Made by a program: the position numbers and the translations under genes
Notes under the pieces: generated by a model
Database searches by the model: none
What the model was told of the DNA's origin: nothing
What the model saw: only the letters and a program-made list of their open reading frames with translations
Shown: positions 1 to 12,435 of the stretch, one piece after another
How positions within the stretch are numbered: the first letter of the stretch is position 1
Layout of the letters: each line of letters opens with the position of its first letter
Source of the DNA: Zopfochytrium polystomum
Lineage: Eukaryota; Chytridiomycota; Chytridiomycetes; Chytridiales; Chytridiaceae
Length of the DNA: 64,000 nt
Direction: 5' to 3'
NCBI GenBank assembly: GCA_025765615.1
Contig: JAIVFJ010000085.1
Span: 62,001 to 126,000 of the forward strand

Positions 1-398
1 GCTGCGGGTATTTCTTACCCAGAGTGGGATGAACCACATGGCTACGCTGATGCCAGCTATGCTGAAGAGGATGGACGCAAGTCGAGGTCAGGGCATGTGT
101 TCATGCTTTGCGGGGGTGCTATTACATGGTACAGCAAGAAACAATCAGTTGTCGCTTTGTCCTCAACTGAGGCGGAATACTTCTCCCTTACTGAGGCCAT
201 CAAAGAGGCAATCTGGCTACGAATGCTCTTCCAGGAGCTGGGTATGGATTTAAATAAGCCCACTACTGTTTATGAAGACAATCGTTCAACCATAGCTATT
301 GCTATGAATCCAAAACACCATGGTAGGGTCAGGCACTTTGACGTGAGGTTGCATTTCATACGGGACCACTTGGAGAAAAAGGAGGTTCAACTCCCTCC
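1..398 (+). pseudogene. Copia-type retrotransposon pol fragment (RNase H end)
   Basis: The frame is open from base 1 and enters from outside the window. It encodes the RNase H domain of a Ty1/Copia polyprotein: ADASYA near the start gives the first catalytic Asp, ALSSTEAEY the catalytic Glu, and YEDNRSTIAIA the next Asp, followed by a stretch of the form HFDVRLHFIRDHLE. The usual continuation towards the end of Copia pol is missing. After KKEVQL (about base 392) the sequence turns into unrelated CT-rich DNA, so the 3' end of this element is lost and a different element begins. Only part of the domain is in the window, so nothing can be said of gag, integrase or LTRs. The family assignment is firm; activity is very unlikely. 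Confidence 0.85.
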
Positions 399-429
399 TT
401 GCTGCTTTGACAGAACCCAGTGCAAAACA

Positions 430-580
430 AGCCAATCTCTCTTCCTCCATTTGCTCTCTCTTCCATCTCTGCCCACTCACTCCTCTCTCCTCTCTCCATC
501 CTCTCACTCCTCTCCCTTTTCCATCATCACTGCTCTCTCTCTCCCTCTCTCTTCATCCCCACACACACCAAGTCCCTCCA
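430..580. repeat. CT-rich low-complexity tract between two retroelements
   Basis: Pyrimidine-rich, imperfect (CT/CTC)n sequence lies between the truncated Copia RNase H and the start of the chromovirus fragment. It marks the junction of the two elements. No gene is supported here. Confidence 0.6.
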
Positions 581-618
581 GTCCTGGGTGGGATTTCATC
601 AAGGGTACTCCCCCCTGA

Positions 619-3423
619 TGTCAATGAGCTTCGGGAAGCCTTTACCTTTTTAGATGAACTTAAGTCAACCAAGACTGAGGCCGACCGAGTGGTCCAGTTG
701 TTGGACAACAAAGTTGCCCTACGTGACCTCCAACTTTGAGACCCGTATTTTGGGCCCATCCTCCGCTTCCGTGAGGAAGGAACCATACCTGACAACTCAG
801 ATGCGGAGGCTATGAGCGCTCAGGCTGCCCTGACCATTGTGAAGGACAGAGTCCTTTACGTTATTAGGAACTCCTTTTTGTACCTGGCCCGAAAGTCCCC
901 ACTGAGGCTTGCAGTTGCTGTCCCAGATGGGCTCCGACGCGAGGTGCTCCGACTCATGCACGATGATCCTTTCTCTGGCCACCTTGGCTCTAGAAAGGTC
1001 CTAGAAACCATGTCTGATTGTTTCTACTGGCCCAACATGTCCAGAGACTTACGCAACCATGTTGCCAGCTGCCATGTTTGCCAAAAGAGCAAGAGTGTTC
1101 CAGCCCGAATTGGAACTCTCCATCCCATACCTATTGGAAATGCCCCCTGGGAGTGTGTCGCAGTTGATTTTGCAGGACCACTTAAGGAAACTCCTGAAGG
1201 TCACAAGTACATCATGATTGTCCTTGATTACTTCACCCAATGGGTTGAGGCTATCCCTGTCCCTGAAATTACTGCTGAGACTGCTGCCCAGGCTCTTGTG
1301 GAGCAGGTATTCTGCCGACATGGAATTCCTGTTTACCTTCATTCTGATAGAGGTCAACCCTTCACAAGTGCCCTGTTTGGTGCACTTGGAAAGGCCCTTG
1401 GCTTGAAAAAGTCCTTTACAACACCACGATGGCCTCGTGCCAACGGTGCTGTCGAACGGTCTATACGAACTTTGAAGGCAATGATTCGTGCTTACATTGA
1501 CCAGCAAACCCATGATGACTGGCCTTCCGTACTCCTGTTTGTCCTCTTTGCATACCGAACCCATGTCCATGCTTTGACTGGAGAAACGCCGTTTTTCCTG
1601 ATGCATGGAAGAGATGCACGTTTACCTGTTGACTTGTTCACTGGTGTGGATCGAGAAGATTTTGCCTACACTGTAGATGACAGTGACACTGACGAGGACA
1701 AAGAAACTGCCCTCTCTATCTCCCCAAGGTGAAACGGAGAAAAAAGCTCCTTTGCTGGATGCTGGTCTGCTCTTGGATCCATATGAGCCTCTCACATTTG
1801 TTGAAGAACAAAAACGAGTGAGGTTTACAACCTCACTAGAAACCCCTTCTGAAGAAGCTGAAGAGGAGTCTTGTCTCTCTTCTGTTCAAGATAATGAAGC
1901 TCTTGCAAGTTATGTTACTAAGGCTGTGTACCCTTACAAGGCTTTGCCGCTCTTTGCAAAAATGCCTGTCAGTGGTTCTGACCAGTTGCGTATTGTCTTC
2001 GTTTGAGTAACAAGCCTCCGAGCGACACTCATGCAGCACTGGCTGAGACGCCTTTGGCCATACCCAACGCAGTACTGGCTTCATGAGATACTGAGTGAGT
2101 TGATTCGACAGTTCTCAATTGATGTTCTCTACATTTGGCGTGAAGCTCCACCTCCTCTGCCTCCAGGTGCGAGACCTGAGAAAATTCCGAAGTTCTCAAT
2201 GCCGAACTTCCTGCAATGGAGCCTCTCTGAGCCTGCTCTTGCACTTATGCTCCACCGTTCTGCCATGGACAGCAGCGCGTTTTACCTCTACTCCAGCTCC
2301 AACTACGTTCGCAGAGCAGAGTTGATTTACCCTGAGATCATGTCACGCTTCTCGAATGGCTTGATTGGATACTCGAACAATGGAAGTCTTTCACACTTTC
2401 ATCTTGACAAGCAGGGAGAACTGAAGTCAGTTGATATCCTCCCTGAACCATGGAGTAGGGAAGCACCTATTAACGGGACCAAGCTCTGGCCTGGTCTTTC
2501 TGCACCAATTCTGTTGGATACCCACAAACCTAGGACAGGCCTCCCTTGATAGAGACAAGGATCCCTACTTTTTCTGACTTGGAGAGAAAGCATGGATGGC
2601 TGTTCCTCTTGACAACCCTGGTGACATTGGTGACAAAAGCCGTTCTCTTATTTTCCGGTGGGTCGGACCTGTTCGAGTTGTCGCCATCACTGGCGAGGAC
2701 GCAAAGACACAGTATAGCGTTGTAGAAACATTCCCTGCTGGACAGATTGTGGTACGAACTGTCCATATCTCCTGTCTGAGGCCCTACACGGAGCGGGCTC
2801 CTGTAGACTCTGCGGAAGATGCTGTTACCAATAGTCTTGATGACTTTGAGAAAGAGCTTGAAGAGTGGAAGACTGCCACTCGGCTCATGAAGAAACCTGC
2901 CTCCAAGACCACGACAGCCCCTGGAGTGCATGTTGACTTCCTCAAGAAGTACACTTCAGAGGAAACTGAAGACCAAACTGCCGATGTAGAGTATACTATT
3001 GAGAGGATCAAAGGTCATAACTTTGACAGAGAAAAGTATTACTATCTGACCAAGTGGTTAGGATTCTCCACCAAACACGATTGGTACCAACTCGAAGAAG
3101 GTCTTCACCGCCTTGCAGTGCGAGACTACTGGGAATTGGTGAAGACCGATGATCCTGAAGAATATCAGAAATGATTGAAATGGTCACAGCTTCCAAAAAG
3201 CCGCAAGTTCCGTGCGCCTACTACAAGGGTGGCCACGCAGATGATAATGGAGAGAGATCAGCGCTTGCTTCGTCCTCTCACCCCACCAGATTCCAACCCC
3301 ACCACGCAGGCTAGTGCACTGTCTGTACAAACTGCCCCAAGTCAGCCTGTTGCTGGCCTGTCTACACCACAAACTCAACGTGTGCCCCTGAGGAGGAGCA
3401 CATGGTCGAAACCTTCTAAGTAA
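619..3423 (+). pseudogene. Ty3/gypsy chromovirus pol relic (integrase plus chromodomain)
   Basis: A decayed Ty3/Metaviridae pol. An in-frame TGA at 737 interrupts the linker before integrase. From about 810 the frame is open to 1732. It holds the zinc-binding H2C2 module (HDDPFSGH, then CHVCQKSK) and the integrase core with catalytic Asp in AVDFAGP, Asp in HSDRGQPF and Glu in NGAVERS. Frameshifts and stops follow (1732, 2006, 2549). The last open piece, 2596-3174, has the GPxRV...HxSxLRPY type C-terminal integrase fold and then a chromodomain (VEYTIERIKGH..., YYLTKWLGFS). Chromodomains at the pol C-terminus define the chromoviruses, which target heterochromatin. The upstream gag, protease and RT are missing. 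The last 250 bp are poorly conserved and the 3' limit is approximate. Confidence 0.85.
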
Positions 3424-5376
3424 GAAGTACTCCCTTTGTCACACCTGTGGGTGTGAGATTAAAAAAGAGGTACAGTGAGACTACACCGAGGTCTCAGTGA
3501 TAAAGTCTAGGGATTTTATTTGCAAAAACAAGCGTACCTGTCATAAAACCGCAAGGATTGGGACCCCTATTATTGCTCCCAGTTCTTTAGTTTCCAAGGC
3601 GTAATCAAAGTGTATTTGCAGCTAACCCGTCTTTATTATTGGGCCTGCTTTAACTACTTTCGTCTTAACAGTTTCCGTTGCGCCAGGGTTTTCCCAACAT
3701 ATTTTCTTTTTCGGTGACTAACGGAGACTGCCTGACTGCCTAGGGATGGGGTGCCTGACAGGCCGTACCCCAAGCCCGCCTAATTTATTATTTATTTTCG
3801 GCACTTGTACATACACGCATAGGGTTGGGGGGAACTTGGAGCATTTGTGGTGGATGCTCCAAGTCAGGGGGGGATGCTCCAAGTCAGGGGGGTTGACTTG
3901 TCAATTTCTCTCTCTCTGTTTTTGGGCCATTTCTCTTTTTCCTTTATTTCTTCAATCTGATTTCTGTCCATTGGCACCAATACAGAGTCCCTTCAAATCC
4001 ATCTGTCTCACGAAAGTGAGGGTAGTGAGAGATGGTACACACCCAGGTGTGTACATGGTCCCTTCGTGGGGCTCCTCTTAAGGGGCCGTGGGTGGGGAAT
4101 GCAGCTGGCCCCACCAGCGACTGTGTGACATTGCCGGCTCTGTGTTGGAGTGAGGATCCCTGGCGTTTGCCCGCTGCGACGACGGTGGTGGTGGTGGTGA
4201 CGACGACGGCGTCGTTGTCCCCAACCTTCCCGTCCCCGCGAGGGTGTTGGTGGCTGTGCCTGGTGCAGCCCCTGACACCTGAGAGTTCGATCTACAAGCG
4301 CCTGCCTTGGTCCTATTGCTGTGACGGTGAGATGTGTGAGTACGAGTGCGATGAGATAAAGCACGTTAGTCGAGTGATTGTGCCGACGCAGCCCGGCGGG
4401 GTGCGTGTACGATCACAGGTGTTTCTGCGTGCAAGTTCCCTGCTGGCAACCTTCTGACCCCTACATAGTCGACTCCCTTCTCTCTCTCCCCCCCATCGCT
4501 GGAGACGACGAGGGTTCCCGCAGCACTGTCCTGTCGTTATTAACCGCTCCTGTTGTATTTGAGATTAGGTTCCTGAGATAAAAACCCCTGTTTCCCTCTT
4601 CTCTCTCTTTATTCTGCGGTTGTGTTGCGCCCTCGGGAGTGCCCTTCCGTTTCCCCTTGCATCAGCCTGCAGCCACGCGAGTAATCAGTGCTCCAGCACC
4701 GATCCTTCAGAGGATTGTCCCTCTGAATGTTCATTCTTTGTGTTTGAGACCCCTGTTAGACAGATCAGTACGGATACTTTGTGGACTAGGCAAGTAGTAG
4801 GGTTGAAACACCCCCTAGACAACAGCCCAATAAAATTAGTTTTAGCCTATTATTTGCTTTCCCTCACTCTAGGGCCCAGATCCCAGGGTCAAAGGAGTGA
4901 GTATAGTCTCACACTCCTCTTCCAAAACCAAGGTGAGAACATTGACCCACCGTCTTGTGCCCTCTCTATTTACCATTGTTCTCCTCTGCTTAACACCTCT
5001 AAGCTGGGATTTGATCCGTATGGATCTGCTTTGAGCACACCTAACTGCTTGTAAGTACTAATTCTTACATGCTGATTCTTCAGTTTGCTGACCGTTTCCC
5101 TTTCCGTGAAAAACAACAATGCCTTTCTGTTTTACTGGTCAATCACCCTCATCACTGACAGTAAATACACTATCCAGTCAAGCTGGTCCATCCTTGACAC
5201 ATTCTCACAAAAGCAATAGTGGTATTAGACTCAAGATGCAATTCGGCTGCCATAAAGCCTGCGGTCTTCAATTGGTCCTTCGAATTTGAGTACTGAAATG
5301 AAGCCTTTGTTTAGCCCGTTTCGAGTTAACGCGTGGTTGTACGGAAGGTGACAATAGAAACGCATTCGTCAAAGGC
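3424..5376. other. Intergenic / decayed LTR-element DNA without a recognisable gene
   Basis: About 1.9 kb between the chromovirus relic and the RBM28-like gene. It holds a direct repeat of about 19 bp (ggatgctccaagtcagggg) at about 3851-3890 and a 9-bp inverted repeat with a 2-bp spacer at 4035-4054. A purine-rich stretch near 3460-3470 could be a polypurine tract, but no pair of LTR ends could be matched. Open stretches at 3746-4081, 4032-4457 and 4620-5054 have no recognisable motif and are probably chance. Confidence 0.5.
4035..4054. repeat. Perfect 9-bp inverted repeat
   Basis: gtacacacc, a 2-bp spacer ca, then ggtgtgtac. Both arms pair perfectly. It could be a protein-binding palindrome or a chance hairpin; nothing downstream identifies a target gene. 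Confidence 0.4.
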
Positions 5377-5487
5377 GTGAAAATAATTTATGGCGGCTGG
5401 ATCGCGACGAATAAGCTTGTCAGAGCGATCGCCAGGGGGGAACGATCGCTTCTTTCTTTCTCTTTTTTTGACAAGGAACTCCTTCCC

Positions 5488-8400
5488 ATGATGCGTCTGA
5501 AACAACCCCAACCAAACGACTCCGAAGCGGCTTCGAACGGCACTGCCACCACTACCGCGACCACAACGACAGGAGCAGCGGAGCAACCTAAGTCTCAGTC
5601 AACCACAGATATGGAAAGCAGTCGCTCCCGGTCAGAGTTGTTCGTTCGCGGAATACCCACAAACGCAACGAACAAGGACCTGGAGGCATTCTTCTCAGAC
5701 GTTGGCCCCGTCCGGCATTGTTTTGTCGTTGGAGAAGGGTTGGCCGAGTCCGCTGCCGAGAGCGCGAACGGCACCAAAGACACTCCACGTGATGGCACCG
5801 TCAAGAACAGAGGCTTTGGGTTCGTTCAATTTGCGATCGCGGAGGATGCCGCACGCGCCTTGACGGAATTGAAGACCGTCAAGTTCATGGGGGTCAAACC
5901 CCTCTTAATGGAGCTGGCTATTAAGAGAAAAGTCGTCAAGGAAGCCAAAGCATCTGGACAAAGGATTTCGTTTGCACCGGAAAAAAGGAAACCCAGCGAG
6001 GCACCTCCTAAAGGTGAGATCAGTGCCAAAGCACATAAACCCCAAGTTGAGTTTATCTTGCACTCCGCAGAGGCCGCGAATTCGTCAGCTACGATTCCTT
6101 CGTCCAAGAAGACGAAAACTGTCCGTCGTTCCACGCACACGAGCGCAGTGATTCTAATATCGAATATTCCGATCGGGATTTCAAGAAAAAGCATTTCCCA
6201 CAAAGTCAAGAAGTTCGGAGAAGTGAAGTCTATTGAGCATCCAGTTTCAACTTCAGGATCTGCAGCACGGCAAGGTAGGGTTTCCTTTCGACGGGGCGAT
6301 AGTATTAAACTGAGCTTTGCAGCCAAGGTCACTTTTGTCCAAGCGGAGTCCGCAGAAACTGCTATTACCAAGTTAAACAATCATATTTTCAAGGGTGAGA
6401 AGATAACCGCGGCGAAATGGGATCCCAGCGAACTTCAGGTACGAAAGGTTTCGCCCGAAACAGCCCCGTCTAATTGAAGGACCATTCCAGAAACAACCCC
6501 AACTTATCATAAGAAATCTTGCTTTCGATTGTACCGAAGCTCATATTGAAAGGGCTCTGCAGAAGTTCGGCTCCATATCTTCCATCAATCTCCCACTGCG
6601 GCCACCGAAGCCGGGCTCTTCCGCAAGACTGTGTAGAGGATTCGCTTTCGTTCGAATGTCAACCGTGGCCGAGGCTGAAGCTGTCGTAGCGAACGTTAAC
6701 GGTTCGAAAATCTGTGGTCGACTAGTCGCAGTTGATCACGCCGCGGGGAGATCAGAGTTTGCAGATCAGCGAACGACTGAACCGTCATCAGATGCGGCGG
6801 ACGTCTCCGTTAACAGCAGCAGTGATCATGATGGAGGTGGAGGAGATGAGGAGTATTTAGAGTTGGGTGCGACCGAGAGCGCGGATATTGAAGATGACTC
6901 TGCGAGTTTCGATGATGAACCCGAAAGAATGAATTATGAAGAAGAAAGCGACGGTGATGCAAATGACAGTATAGAGGTGGAGTATGATCCCGAACTCGAA
7001 AGTAGCAGCAAGGCAGCAACAAGGACCAAGACGCAGGCAAATGGGAACGAAGATTCCACTGTGTTCGTTCGTAATATTGCGTTAGATTCAAGTGAAGAAG
7101 CCCTGAAACAAAAGTTTGTCCTGTTTCAGTCTTGATCTTCTCTTCTTCCTCACAGTGCACTTTCAGATTCTCTTACTTCGGGCGAATACGATATGCGCTT
7201 TTCACCAAAGACCCAGTGACCGGCAGACCGAAGGGAACTGCGTTTGTTTGTTTCGCCGATGTCGAGGATGCAAACAAATGTCTTTCCGACCACAAGGCTG
7301 CTGCTCTCTCTCATATTCTCCTTGAGCAATCAACCCTCTCTGGCCAAGAAGACGCGAATAACCCGCGCAAGAGAGCGAAGGTTGAGGGCAAAAAGAAAGC
7401 CGGCATGTCTTCGGTCGGCAGTTCGGTCCTGGTTCCAGACCCTTCTGTCACCTCCAGCGTCACTTCGCCTTTTCTGTTGGATGGGCGCTTTTTGGACGTA
7501 ACCCCTGCTCTGTCCCGAAAAGACGCCGCACTGCTGGCAGAGCAGAAGCGGGCAAACGAGCGAGCCAGCGACAAAAGGAACATGTATCTCATCAGGGAGG
7601 GGCTTGTTCTGCCAGAATCCGACGCTGCTGTTGGCGTTCCCGTGGAGGAACTCAACAAACGGCAAAAAAGCTACACCGAGCGGAAGCGGCTACTTGACAC
7701 CAACCCGAATCTGATGTTGTCCAAGGTGCGACTCAGCGTTCGAAATTTAGACCCGATGGTCAGCTCTTTGTCTCTGCGGCGGGCTGCGATTTTGGCAGTA
7801 AAACGATTTTGGGAAGACGTCCACCAACGTGCACGGAAAGGTCTGGAAAAAGAAGTCATGGATGAAGAGATTGCCCAAGGGCGTCAGGTGCCAGGCTCTT
7901 CGAGAAAGGTTATGATTAAAAAGGTTGGTGTCCTTTGACGACATGAAACACCCTTACGACCCCGCGCTCTTCAGTGCCAAATAATGCACGATACAGAACG
8001 AAAGGACGCCACCACAGGCAAACCAAAGTCCAAGGGCTTTGGCTTCATCGAATTCGAATCCCACGCCGACGCTCTTGCTTGCCTACGATGGTTGAACAAC
8101 AATCCGTTCGCTTTCAACTCATCAGGGGCCGCAACTTCCTTGGAGGAGCTTCAAGCACTTCGAAAAGAGCGTCTCCCCGAGGAAGGGAAAGCCAGACAGG
8201 CCAAAAGCGCGCGGCGGCCCATCGTGGAATTTGCGATTGAAAACCGATTGGTCCTCAAGAAGAAGGCGGAGGACTCAAACAGGCAGCAGCAGAAGCGGGC
8301 GGAGAAGCTTGCAAAGGCCTCCACGGCTGAAAACGACGAGCCGAAGGTCCCAGCAAAGCGGAAGCGGAAGCGCGATGACATCAATTCCGGAGAACAGAAA

Positions 8401-8745
8401 GAAGCGAAGAAAGGTTCCAAGAAACGCCAAAAGTCTGTAGAAGAGGATGAGGGACAAGGAGAAGCACGGGAACCCGCAAAGGGACCTCAAAAACGGCAGA
8501 AGATGTCGGAGCCCGTGGTGTCATCTGTGAAGGAACAGAGAACAGCGAAACCAATGGCCGAGTCCAGAAAGAAGAAGCCCGCCATGTCGAAAGCAGAGCG
8601 CCGTGATTTGGAGGAGGAGAAGCGGTTCGACAGTTTGGTGGAGAAGTATGGGAAGGGGTTGTTTGGGTCGTCTGGTGCTCCAACAGCGTCAGAGCCCAGG
8701 GTTAGAAACTTAAGCAACTCAGCGATTTCAAAGTGGTATTCCTGA
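5488..8745 (+). CDS. RBM28/Nop4-like multi-RRM nucleolar RNA-binding protein
   Basis: Homologue of the Nop4p/RBM28 family, which acts in large ribosomal subunit (60S) assembly in the nucleolus. Four exons join in phase: 5488-6438, 6491-7113, 7167-7923 and 7975-8745 (introns 52, 53 and 51 bp), about 1033 aa. RRM1 starts at ELFVRGIP with RNP1 NRGFGFVQF. RRM2 starts at VILISNIP. A third begins at PQLIIRNLAF with RGFAFVRM. A fourth spans the second intron (STVFVRNIAL ... KGTAFVCF). A C-terminal RRM spans the third intron (KVRLSVRNL ... SKGFGFIEF). An acidic stretch lies between RRM3 and RRM4 and a Lys/Arg-rich tail ends the protein, both typical of the family. ATG 5488 is preferred to the more upstream in-frame ATG 5377 because the sequence between looks untranslated. 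Introns 2 and 3 use the weak donors GTTTGT and GTTGGT. The gene converges on the kinase gene, whose stop lies 135 bp away. Confidence 0.9.
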
Positions 8746-8880
8746 TTTCTAAGATGAATACAATGGCTTTATTGTCCGTCTTTTTCAAAAGTTCAAACAA
8801 GATACAGGAAAGATGGGAAATGTGATGGCATAGAAATGAGCAAGTAATAGTAAAATGAGTTGCACTGTTGTAACGATGTG

Positions 8881-11264
8881 CTAATGTTCGGTGTTTTCAT
8901 GGCCGTCGCCCAGATGAAGGTCTTCCAGCTCACCCTCTATGGCGCTTGACGCCAGGACGGCAACGGTGTGCAACTCATGCTTCTTTCCATTAGCAAGTGC
9001 TGCCAAGACAGCGGATCTAACTGTTTCCGACACGGCAGGCTTGTCGTTCGGAGCGTCGTTCGATTCCTCGTTGAGACTGTTGGCGTCCTCCGCTTCAGCG
9101 AGAGCCTCCATATGGTGAACTGCCTCCACCACTCGCAATGCTTTGCGCCACTGCTTGCGAACGAATGGGCTGTTCGGGTTCAATCCCCACACGGACTCGA
9201 CAAGATTTGGAAGTGAGGGCATCGCCGGCGCCGCCGCAAGGTGCGGCTCGATCTCCTCGTCGTTCTCAAGGTCAAGGTCCACCGAGTGGAGATGATCTCC
9301 ATGGATGGACCCGGCAGGATCCAGGCTCGCCTCACTGCCTTGAGATTGCAAGGCTTCTCTCTGAACAACAACAGTAACAGAGTCTGCGGCACCTTGACGG
9401 CGACGGATGCGAAGTTGGCGTCGCTTTGCGATGGACGCCTGGGCGGTTTCAACAAGTCGCTTTGCCAGGCTGGGCTCTGCGAGTAGGTCTTCGTAAAAGT
9501 TTTGAGTCTTTGGATCAACAAAGGGCGAGTTCGGGGGTTGAATGCCCTTGTTATGGTGATGGAGCCAGCCAAAGTAGCTGTGGGCCTTCTTGTCGATGTG
9601 TTCGAGCAGCTGGCTCTGCACGCTCTCTTCGCCGTGCGAGGAAGATCCCTCGTGGATGATTCGACGCAAAGAATCAAAGAGGGGCAGAGGAGACTTGGGC
9701 CGGTCTTTCGCCTCAGACTCGTCTTTCCCGGAGGGCTTTGGCGAAACGCTGCGAGATGAGGGACCCAATCCACGTGAGGAAGGTTGGTTCAAAGTATCTC
9801 CAGAATCGGAGGATTGCACGGCGGCGACGTTCGGTTGTTCATCGAAAGCAGCCGTTAGTGTGGAGGCGTTAGAATGACTAAGATCCTCGGACGGACGCTG
9901 AGGCGAGAAGGCAGTACTTCCAGGCGATAAACCAGGCGACGTTCCCGTTGGGGAGAGCGACGAATCAGGATCGATTTCCGAAAGTTTTAAAGTAATGTGC
10001 TTTTTGAGGCGGGGGGTGTGCTCTAGTTCGTTTTCATCGCCGACTGCCTGCCGGGCGAAGTGCCGGGCCGATTTCGAGTTGGAACATATCCAAACGTGCG
10101 CCATTGCCTGTCTGGCAGTCGGTCGCCTCTCAGGTTGCAATTGCATGAGTGAGGTGACGAAGTCTTGAGCTGCGCGAATAAGACAATGAGAAACAGGCAA
10201 TGTCTTAACGGCATTCCTTACCGCTCTGGGAGATATTGTCGACAGCAGGCGACTCGAAAGCCCACTGACCTTTTCCAACCGCTTCGAGCATCTCAGAAAC
10301 TTCGCGGCAGTACCACCATGGACCGTAACCCATAAGAACTGTGTAGGAAATAACCCCAACAGACCACATGTCAGCGGGCTTGCCGTGTCCCGCGCGGGTG
10401 ACAACCTCCGGGGCTGCGTAGGCTGGGGACCCGCAGAGTGTTTGAAGTAATTCGCCTTCAACGACGATGTTAGATACACCAAAGTCGGCGATGACGATGT
10501 CAGAACGTTCGTCTTGAGTTCGATATAAGCTGCAGTGGATTTAGCTGGCATCTGGCGAGCAGCGAGACTAATCTTACATGTTTTCTGGCTTCAAGTCGCG
10601 GTGTGCGATACCGCGTGAGTGTAAGTATGAGATGCCGTGCAAGATTTGGAACATAATCTCTGCAGCATCGTGCTCATTGAATCGGCCCTTGGAAGCAAGT
10701 CGTTCGAACAGCTCCCCGCCCGTGGCCAGTTCGAAAACAAGGTAGTACTTGTCTTCTGTCTCGAAAAAATCGAGCTGTGGGTTGCCAACAGGTTAGACAA
10801 GGTCTCGCACCGCAAACAGCAAAAGGAAGTAGCGAACCATTTTAATGATGTTAGGATGGTTCTTCGCCTCGTCGCGTAGAATTCTCATCTCGCGATGAAC
10901 GATGCGCCTTTCTTTGTCGCCATGCTGCGCCTTCTTCTTGATTTGTTTCACTGCGCATCGCCTATTGGTCGGTATGTGGATCGCCTCTTTCACGACACCA
11001 TAGGTACCTTCACCTGTAGCAAAAACAGATTTGAATGCACGTTCTCTCAGTTATTTTCTTAAAAGCAAGGCGATCCGTTGAGAATGAGGAGCGTATGCAT
11101 CGGGATGGATAAGTGGAGGCGGAAGCGAACGCGTGTTGCAGGCAGAGTACTGTGACTTCATCGGCGGACACTGCTTGCAGGAGCAGCAGCCTCGCGCAAA
11201 ACATACCCAGCTTCCTTATGGTCTTGTACTCTGCGCGTCGTGCCTCGTCGGTCGAGCCACGCAT
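8881..11264 (-). CDS. CaMK1-type Ser/Thr protein kinase with long C-terminal tail
   Basis: Five exons: 11264-11207, 11013-10838, 10774-10578, 10529-10222 and 10169-8881, giving about 675 aa. The N-terminus MRGSTDEARRAEYKTIRKLG joins GEGTYGVVKEA across intron 1 to complete the glycine loop. Then come AVKQIKKK (VAIK Lys), HRDLKPEN, DFGVSN, the CGSPAYAAPEV activation/APE segment and the RxT helix (ERRPTARQAMAHVWI). All catalytic residues are present. The pattern is closest to fungal CaMK1-like kinases, which phosphorylate targets in Ca2+/calmodulin signalling. The roughly 400-residue tail after the kinase fold is Ser/Pro-rich, and I could not define a calmodulin-binding helix in it. Intron 1 is 193 bp, the longest in this gene; intron 2 has a weak GTTCGC donor. 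The start ATG lies just downstream (on the minus strand) of a long (CT)n tract, probably promoter or 5' UTR. Confidence 0.88.
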
Positions 11265-11357
11265 TGCGATGGGCGGGAGGGTGAGGAGGAACGAGGAACA
11301 AGGAACGCCACCGTCGACAGAAAAATGTGGAGGGGAGAGCAATGGGAAAAACAGGAT

Positions 11358-11359
<2 letters not shown>

Positions 11360-11411
<52 letters not shown>

Positions 11412-11462
11412 TCCCTTCTCTCTCTCTCTCTCTCTTTCTCTCTCGCTCTCTTTCTCTCTCCT
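11360..11462. repeat. (CT)n microsatellite
   Basis: About 100 bp of nearly pure CT with a few interruptions, about 100 bp upstream of the kinase start codon. Read on the kinase strand it is a GA tract, as is common in promoters and 5' UTRs. Confidence 0.9.
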
Positions 11463-12314
11463 CTGACGCAGAAACTCTCTCTCCTTGCTCCTTGTCTCTC
11501 CTTTTTGGGTGGGTGCAACCCCGCGCCCGACAGACAGAAAGAGCAACCTCTGGTTGCCCTTCGCTTGCCAAACGCGTCATTCCGCGAAGCGCCGATCGAT
11601 CGTCCCTCTTTATTTATTTATTTAGCCACTATAAAACATACCACCTTCAATCATTCTGGCACGTGGGTAACATGTGCCTGCGCTCCGCACACGGTCGCTT
11701 CTCCCGTCGCCTCCGCTCCACCTGAATTAAGGCCAACCGCGCCATGGGCTTCACCAAGACCCCCCAAGCGTCTCCCTTATAGCCGTCCTCACTGGTCGTA
11801 TTTTTCCTGCCTTCGTTCGTCACATTGAGCCACCGAAGCACTTGAACCGACACTACACAATGGTTTGCTGGACCTTCCGCCTCCTCTCAGCGGCGCAAAG
11901 CATCTTCTTACTTCTGGGCGTGGTGTCTTCGTTGCCGCGCGGGATGTTTATGTGATATCGCACAAGCCTCTGAAAAATTGCGGGTTCGGCCAACTTGACG
12001 ATTGCACAAGGCCATCGGGGGATTTGGAAGACACACAGGCCTCAATCTCCTCTTGTCCTTCGTTAAATGGGAGCCCTCCCTCACTGCCTCCCTCGACTTG
12101 CACCTCCGCGTTCCGCTTCCGGTGCGACTGAAGCTTTGTGGAAATTCTCTACCCCCTGACTCTTGGCAGCAGCAAGGCGGCCGTGAGACGAGGCAGTCGC
12201 TCCTAGGGCTGTGTGTTTCGTTTGCCTGCTGCGCCGTTGCGTTCGGGAAGGTTGACTGTGTGGGGAGGCCAAGACAGGCAGTGGACAGCTTTTTGAGTGG
12301 CTGGCAGCGCTAGC

Positions 12315-12365
12315 AGTGCACACATTGCAGACAGACAGGCAACAGACAGACAGACAGTCAGACTT

Positions 12366-12398
<33 letters not shown>

Positions 12399-12435
12399 TA
12401 GACATCAGATTCAGACAGACAAGCAGGCAGACACA
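12315..12435. repeat. (CAGA)n tetranucleotide array
   Basis: Tandem cagacaga repeat with interruptions. The same motif recurs at 54434-54490 and 59085-59150, each upstream of a plus-strand gene, and in degenerate form at 47520-47565. Confidence 0.85.

Noticed and set aside
4008..4364. His/Pro-rich frames near 4.1-4.4 kb
   Set aside because: Low-complexity translation of a (GGT)n/(GAC)n patch without start context, splice sites or homology.
11010..11580. Long Arg/Glu- and Ser/Leu-rich reading frames over the CT tract
   Set aside because: They are translations of a (CT)n/(GA)n microsatellite in several frames; only the short MRGSTDEARRAEYKTIRKLG exon of the kinase is real.
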